Below are positions 6,344 to 9,829 of a DNA stretch of 9,829 bases, in pieces. Source of the stretch: a bacterium (GTDB lineage: Bacteria; Eremiobacterota; Eremiobacteria; Baltobacterales; Baltobacteraceae); NCBI GenBank assembly GCA_021784715.1, contig JAJYHP010000164.1, positions 1 through 9,829 of the forward strand, in the 5' to 3' direction. The notes under the pieces were generated by a model that saw only the letters and a program-made list of their open reading frames with translations, searched no databases and was not told the DNA's origin. How positions within the stretch are numbered: position 1 is the stretch's first letter; each line of letters starts with the position of its first letter. Made by a program: the position numbers and the translations under genes.

Positions 6344-6622
6344 CTACGCTGCTGCGATCTTAACGATCTCTAGTCGAGCGCCTTCAGCATCGGATGGCGG
6401 AATTTCTAGACCCAGGTCGCGGCGGGCCTGTAGCGAGAGGGTGATGGCGTCGCGCGCCATTGCAAGCGCCTCATCAGCCGAGGCTCCTTCGGTAGCGATC
6501 TCCGGAAGGGCCGGCACGGTTACACTATACCCGCCTCCCTCAGCGATCGGGCTCGGTTCGAGAACCACGGCGTAACGAAGTTCCGTCATACACCCATCTT
6601 CGGGGATTTCTTGCGAATTCAT
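6344..6622 (-). CDS. hicB: HicB-family antitoxin (short form)
   Basis: The 92-residue product is the partial RNase-H-like HicB fold that binds and neutralises HicA. The domain reads MTELRYAVVLEP (12-23), EGGGYSVTVPALPEIATEGAS (28-48) and ADEALAMARDAITLSLQ (49-65). The usual LPGC turn is LPEI here. The protein stops at IVKIAAA with no added helix-turn-helix or ribbon-helix-helix, so it may repress poorly or rely on another regulator. The ATG at 6622 is chosen because AGGAG lies 4 nt upstream; the ATG at 6589 begins at the conserved domain and would give 81 residues, but has only a weak ribosome site. A still longer frame reads back into the repeats and is rejected. The repeat array begins only about 25 bp upstream, leaving almost no private promoter region. 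Confidence 0.88.
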   Translation of the reverse strand: MNSQEIPEDGCMTELRYAVVLEPSPIAEGGGYSVTVPALPEIATEGASADEALAMARDAITLSLQARRDLGLEIPPSDAEGARLEIVKIAAA

Positions 6623-6626
6623 GCGG

Positions 6627-6631
6627 CTCCT
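6627..6631 (-). promoter_or_regulatory. Ribosome binding site deciding the hicB start
   Basis: AGGAG on the minus strand lies 4 nt before the ATG at 6622. It supports that start over the downstream ATG at 6589. Confidence 0.55.
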
Positions 6632-6646
6632 GATGCTGCGAAGCGG

Positions 6647-6781
6647 CCCCTCGATACGGGCGCTAAAGCGCCCTACTCGGGGTGACACACGTGCCCCTCG
6701 ATACGGGCGCTAAAGCGCCCTACTCGGGGTGACACACGTGCCCCTCGATACGGGCGCTAAAGCGCCCTACTCGGGGTGACA
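6647..6781 (-). repeat. 47-bp tandem array of palindromic repeats, cluster 3
   Basis: Three identical minus-oriented 41-bp copies start at 6647, 6694 and 6741 and are joined by the 6-bp palindrome CACGTG (6688-6693, 6735-6740). Each copy has CCCCTCGATAC, the core GGGCGC-TAAA-GCGCCC and TACTCGGGGTGACA. The array fills the space between the peptidase stop (6791) and the hicB ribosome site. Strong repeated hairpins would form in any read-through transcript from the peptidase gene. Confidence 0.93.
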
Positions 6782-6790
6782 ACGCGCGCG

Positions 6791-8863
6791 CTACATGTGG
6801 GCGACAACCCAGTGAAGGATCGCGCGATAGTAGAGCTCGAGATGCACCGGGTCCTGCGGCGTGTGGTGCGCGCCCGGGATGCCGATGAAACGCACCGGAA
6901 CGTGCCGGCTCGCGAGCGCGTGATAGAGCGCGAACGATTCGGTGATCGGCACGGTGATATCGGCGGTCCCCGAAAGAATGAGCGTCGGCGTCGTGATTTG
7001 GCCGGCGTAGGTGATCGGCGAACCGGTGCGATAGAGCGCCGCGCTCCGCGGATTCCACGGCGAACCGCCGAGCGAATAGCGCGTCCACGCCATGTTGCCG
7101 TCGCCGGCGAGTTCGTACTCTTCGGTCCAATCCACCGCACCGTCGGCGACGACCGCGGTGCGCCAGATATGATAGTGCGAGATCAACCACGTCGTGAGAT
7201 AACCGCCATAGGAATGGCCGACCACGGCGATGCGCGAGGTATCGACGATTCCGCGATGCTCGAGTTGTTGGATTCCGGACATCACATCGCTCGCCGGGCC
7301 GACGCCGGGATCGCGATAGATCGCGTGCTCGTGCGCGTTGCTCAGATTGTCGCTCCCGCGATAATTCGGTTCGAACACTAAATAGCCGCGCGCGGCGAAG
7401 AGATCGCGCAACGGCCCGATCTCGCCGCCGATGAAATTCTCGGAGGAGGCCGCTTCGGGGCCGCCGTGATTGTACACGACGAGCGGATAGCGCTTGCCCG
7501 CAACATACCCGTTGGGATAGGTGAGAATGCCGTCGTTCCATTGCCCGTCGGGGGCCTGCCATTTCATCGCTACGCTCGTGGGATAGGCGTAGTTGACGAA
7601 GGCGGCGTTGAGCGACGTTAAGCGTACCAGCGCACCGCGGATTTTCGCGCTGAGAATATTCGGCAGCAGGTACAGTTCGGGCGCCGTTCTTGTATTATCG
7701 GCGACGAAGGCAATCGCGCCCTTCGACGAAACGGCGAGCTGCGACGGGGCGAGCCGCAGCGCGTATGCGCCGAGCCGACCGAGCGGCATCGGTGCGCCGC
7801 CGAGCGGCTGATAAACGATATCGGTACGGACACCGACGTTGACGATCCCGAGAAAGCCGCGCCCATTGGGGAGCAAGCGGTACTCCGAGGCGATATCGCC
7901 GTCGTGCGCGCCGACATCGTGCATCGCACCGCCGCCCGCGGGCACGGTATAGACGTTCATCTGGCTCAGCGGCCCCGGTCCTTCGGGATAGAGAAACGCA
8001 ACGGTTTTGCCATCGGGTGTAAACGATGGTGTGTATTCGAAACTCGGCGTGTTCGTCAGGACGTGCACGGCACCAGTCGCGACATCGACCGAAACGATGG
8101 TCGTTTTATCGGTATCGCTATCGTTGGCGTCGATCTGTCGCGTGAAAACGATGCTCTTGCCGTTCGGCGACCAGACCGGTGCGGTGACCGAACCGGCGAA
8201 GGGCGGCGGGTTTTCCAGCACGCTCGTCGGGCCGAAGGTGAGTTGGCGCGCCCGGCCGCCTGCGACGGGGAGCAGCCAGATATGCGAGGGACGCGGTGCT
8301 GCGTGAATCTGGTAGTCGTCGTTGTGGATGGTGAAGAGATCGTGATGGGTTGCCTTCGCTTTCGCCGCGAGGCCGTTATCGGGCATGACGTAGGCGATGG
8401 TGCGCCCGTCGGGGCTCCACGCGAATTGCTCGACGCCGTTGGGCGCGAAGCCGAGTTGGCGCGGCTTTCCTCCGCCGGCGGGGACGAGGAAGATCTGCGC
8501 GCGCTTCTTGGTGCCGCGCGCGATGAACGCGATCGAACCGCCGTTTGGTGCCCAGCGCGGCGACTGGAGCCCCCGCATGCCCGCGACGAGCGTGCGCGGC
8601 CAAACGCCGACCGTGCCCCAGTTGCCCCCGCTAGAGAGCACCATCAGCGACGCATCGTAGCGGTCGTGCGCGAAATCGGCTTTCTTGGCGACGAAGGCGA
8701 TGCGCCCGCCGCCGGGGGAGAACGCGGGCGATGTGATGCCGGTGAGCGCGCGATAATCGCGCAGGGCGATCGGCGGATACATCACCGGCGCGCCGGAGCG
8801 GGGCGCGACCCCGGTGGTGAGCGCGAGAACTGCGGCAGGCAGCAGCGCGGCGATTCTGTGCAT
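6791..8863 (-). CDS. Secreted S9-family (prolyl oligopeptidase / acylaminoacyl-peptidase type) peptidase
   Basis: The product is 690 residues. The first 20 or so (MHRIAALLPAAVLALTTGVA) look like a Sec signal peptide. A TolB-like beta-propeller follows, with PD40-type repeats SPAFSPGGGRIAFV (45-58), SPRWAPNGGSIAFI (101-114), FAWSPDGRTIAYV (147-159), APVWSPNGKSIVFT (228-241) and TPSFTPDGKTVAFL (278-291). The alpha/beta hydrolase domain covers about 430-690: HGGP (466-469), NYRGSDN (500-506), GHSYGGY with the nucleophile Ser551, SGTADITVP with Asp635, and PGAHHTP with His667. The whole triad is present, so it should be an active serine peptidase cleaving short peptides outside the cytoplasm. The ATG at 8863 has GGAGGG at 7-nt spacing (8871-8876). 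In-frame extension upstream runs through a repeat element and into kamD antisense and is rejected. It is divergent from kamD. The TAG stop lies 9 bp from repeat cluster 3. Exact cleavage specificity is not readable. Confidence 0.92.
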   Translation of the reverse strand: MHRIAALLPAAVLALTTGVAPRSGAPVMYPPIALRDYRALTGITSPAFSPGGGRIAFVAKKADFAHDRYDASLMVLSSGGNWGTVGVWPRTLVAGMRGLQSPRWAPNGGSIAFIARGTKKRAQIFLVPAGGGKPRQLGFAPNGVEQFAWSPDGRTIAYVMPDNGLAAKAKATHHDLFTIHNDDYQIHAAPRPSHIWLLPVAGGRARQLTFGPTSVLENPPPFAGSVTAPVWSPNGKSIVFTRQIDANDSDTDKTTIVSVDVATGAVHVLTNTPSFEYTPSFTPDGKTVAFLYPEGPGPLSQMNVYTVPAGGGAMHDVGAHDGDIASEYRLLPNGRGFLGIVNVGVRTDIVYQPLGGAPMPLGRLGAYALRLAPSQLAVSSKGAIAFVADNTRTAPELYLLPNILSAKIRGALVRLTSLNAAFVNYAYPTSVAMKWQAPDGQWNDGILTYPNGYVAGKRYPLVVYNHGGPEAASSENFIGGEIGPLRDLFAARGYLVFEPNYRGSDNLSNAHEHAIYRDPGVGPASDVMSGIQQLEHRGIVDTSRIAVVGHSYGGYLTTWLISHYHIWRTAVVADGAVDWTEEYELAGDGNMAWTRYSLGGSPWNPRSAALYRTGSPITYAGQITTPTLILSGTADITVPITESFALYHALASRHVPVRFIGIPGAHHTPQDPVHLELYYRAILHWVVAHM

Positions 8864-8922
8864 CGGTGGTCCCTCCAACGTAGCGGAGATTCTGCGGCGC
8901 CGCCGCGCGCGCCTCGACAGCT

Positions 8923-8989
8923 CCTCGATACGCCGCGAGCCTGTCCTGAGCGAGCGAAGCGAGACGAAGGGGGCTACTCGGGGTGACAT
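8923..8989 (-). repeat. Palindromic interspersed repeat, cluster 4 (long-core copy)
   Basis: A single minus-oriented copy starts CCTCGATACG and ends CTACTCGGGGTGACAT. Its long core contains GAGCCTGTCCTGAGCG, AGCGAAGCGAGACGAAGG and GGGG, the same type as the copy at 5812-5880. It lies in the 169-bp gap 8864-9032 between the divergent peptidase and kamD genes. It is the only cluster in this window at gene 5' ends alone, and no clear promoter was recognised around it. Confidence 0.88.
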
Positions 8990-9032
8990 GGGGGGTGGCG
9001 GCGGTTGCTTCGGGCAGGTACGATGGCGGAGT

Positions 9033-9829
9033 ATGGAACTTCGGATAGATCCCTCCGTCGTCGCGGCGTGCCGCGCGCTCGCCGCACGTATCGCCCGCCC
9101 GGTCGAAGAGTTTATCGCGGGGCACTCCACCGTCGCGGTGGAGCGCTCGGTGCTCCGGCTGCTCGGCGTCGACGGAGTGAACGGCGAGGAGATTCCGCTG
9201 CCCAACCTCATCGTCGATAGCTTGAGCCCCGAGCAGCGTGGGCGCGGCGTCGCGCTCGCGTTCGGCCGGGCGCTCGCCGAGACCGGCATGGAGCCCGCCG
9301 CCCTCGCCGCGGAGATCGGCGCCGGGCGCACCGAGCTCGCCGCCTATGCGGCTACCCCCGTCGCCGCCGCGCGGGGCGCCCTCGCCCCGTACGTCGAGCG
9401 CGCGCTGGCGCACATCGCCGCCCGCCGCGAGGAGCGGCGCGCCGCGCTCGCGCGAACGCCGCAAGGGGAGCCGCCGCTGCTCTACGTGATCGTTGCCAGC
9501 GGCAATATCTACGAAGATCGCACCGCGGCGGTCGCCGCCGCCGAAGCCGGCGCGCAGATTATCGCCGTCATTCGCTCCACCGGGCAGTCGCTGCTCGATT
9601 TCGTTCCCTACGGCCCCACCACCGAAGGGTTCGGCGGCACTTACGCCACCCAAGCGAACTTCGCGATCATGCGCGAAGCGCTCGATGCGATCGGCGAAAA
9701 ACTCGGGCGCTACATCATGCTCACCAATTATGCCAGCGGTCTCTGCATGCCCGAGATCGCGAGCATGGCCGCGCTCGAACGGCTCGATATGTTGCTCAAC
9801 GATTCGATGTACGGCATTCTCTTCCGCGA
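9033..9829 (+). CDS. kamD: D-lysine 5,6-aminomutase alpha subunit, N-terminal half (runs off window)
   Basis: 265 codons are visible and the frame is still open at the right edge; the family is about 515-520 residues long. The enzyme, with its beta subunit KamE, uses adenosylcobalamin and PLP to move the terminal amino group of D-lysine or L-beta-lysine to carbon 5, a step of lysine fermentation. The alpha subunit forms the TIM barrel. Recognisable blocks are FIAGHSTVAVERSVLRLLGV (27-46), PLPNLIVD (55-62), VIVASGNIYEDRT (152-164), AVIRSTGQSLLDFVPYG (178-194), TTEGFGGTYATQANF (196-210) and SGLCMPEIASMAALERLD (235-252). The ATG at 9033 matches the family N-terminus, but its Shine-Dalgarno is poor (GGAG ends 1 nt before the ATG). 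kamE would be expected next, outside the window. It is divergent from the S9 peptidase. Confidence 0.93.
   Translation, partial: MELRIDPSVVAACRALAARIARPVEEFIAGHSTVAVERSVLRLLGVDGVNGEEIPLPNLIVDSLSPEQRGRGVALAFGRALAETGMEPAALAAEIGAGRTELAAYAATPVAAARGALAPYVERALAHIAARREERRAALARTPQGEPPLLYVIVASGNIYEDRTAAVAAAEAGAQIIAVIRSTGQSLLDFVPYGPTTEGFGGTYATQANFAIMREALDAIGEKLGRYIMLTNYASGLCMPEIASMAALERLDMLLNDSMYGILFR

Noticed and set aside
6129..6575. Plus-strand frame of 148 codons across hicBA
   Set aside because: It is antisense to two clearly recognisable HicA and HicB proteins and has no recognisable motifs.
6647..6781. The repeat hairpins as classical Rho-independent terminators
   Set aside because: The stems are strong but no T-tract follows on either strand; a role in transcript ends remains possible but is not shown.
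8864..9331. An N-terminal extension of the S9 peptidase frame up to 9331
   Set aside because: It runs antisense through kamD and a repeat element; the ATG at 8863 has a good ribosome site and starts a signal peptide.

Overview
The window comes from a GC-rich bacterium; hand counts give about 69% GC over 5281-5400, against about 55% in two small accessory genes. It holds eight genes, one cut by the right edge, and four clusters of a palindromic interspersed repeat. The repeats and the style of the exported proteins recall Candidatus Eremiobacterota (WPS-2 / Vulcanimicrobiota). That is a guess from memory, and no gene here fixes the lineage.

Layout. 1-310: repeat cluster 1. 317-3066, minus strand: a large secreted lipoprotein that looks like a GH64 beta-1,3-glucanase, then an RmlC-type dTDP-sugar 3,5-epimerase (rfbC) 32 bp downstream; a perfect 20-bp palindrome sits on the lipoprotein stop codon. 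3183-5800, plus strand: an oligosaccharide flippase of the MOP superfamily, a DUF2442 (antitoxin-like) gene with its own strong promoter, and dTDP-4-dehydrorhamnose reductase (rfbD), whose ATG overlaps the DUF2442 stop. 5812-6093: repeat cluster 2, including a 30-bp tandem array. 6116-6622, minus strand: a hicB-hicA toxin-antitoxin pair. 6647-6781: repeat cluster 3 (47-bp period). 6791-8863, minus strand: a secreted S9 prolyl-oligopeptidase-family peptidase. 8923-8989: repeat cluster 4. 9033 to the end, plus strand: the first half of D-lysine 5,6-aminomutase alpha subunit (kamD), which continues past the window.

How it fits together. rfbC and rfbD would supply the last two steps to dTDP-L-rhamnose, and the flippase would move a lipid-linked glycan across the membrane. 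The lipoprotein may bind or trim glucan outside the cell. rfbA and rfbB are not in the window. Two lower-GC antitoxin or toxin-antitoxin inserts flank rfbD. The peptidase and kamD are divergent and point to peptide and lysine use.

The most interesting material is the repeat family. Its ends are constant (GTCAYCCCGAGTAG on the left, CGTATCGAGG on the right) and its core varies in sequence but is usually self-complementary. An invariant GTAG sits directly before the core, as in REP elements mobilised by RAYT (TnpA-REP) transposases. Stop codons of neighbouring genes fall in element-like GTAG contexts. One base of the left end correlates perfectly with orientation, and left halves are tandemly amplified.
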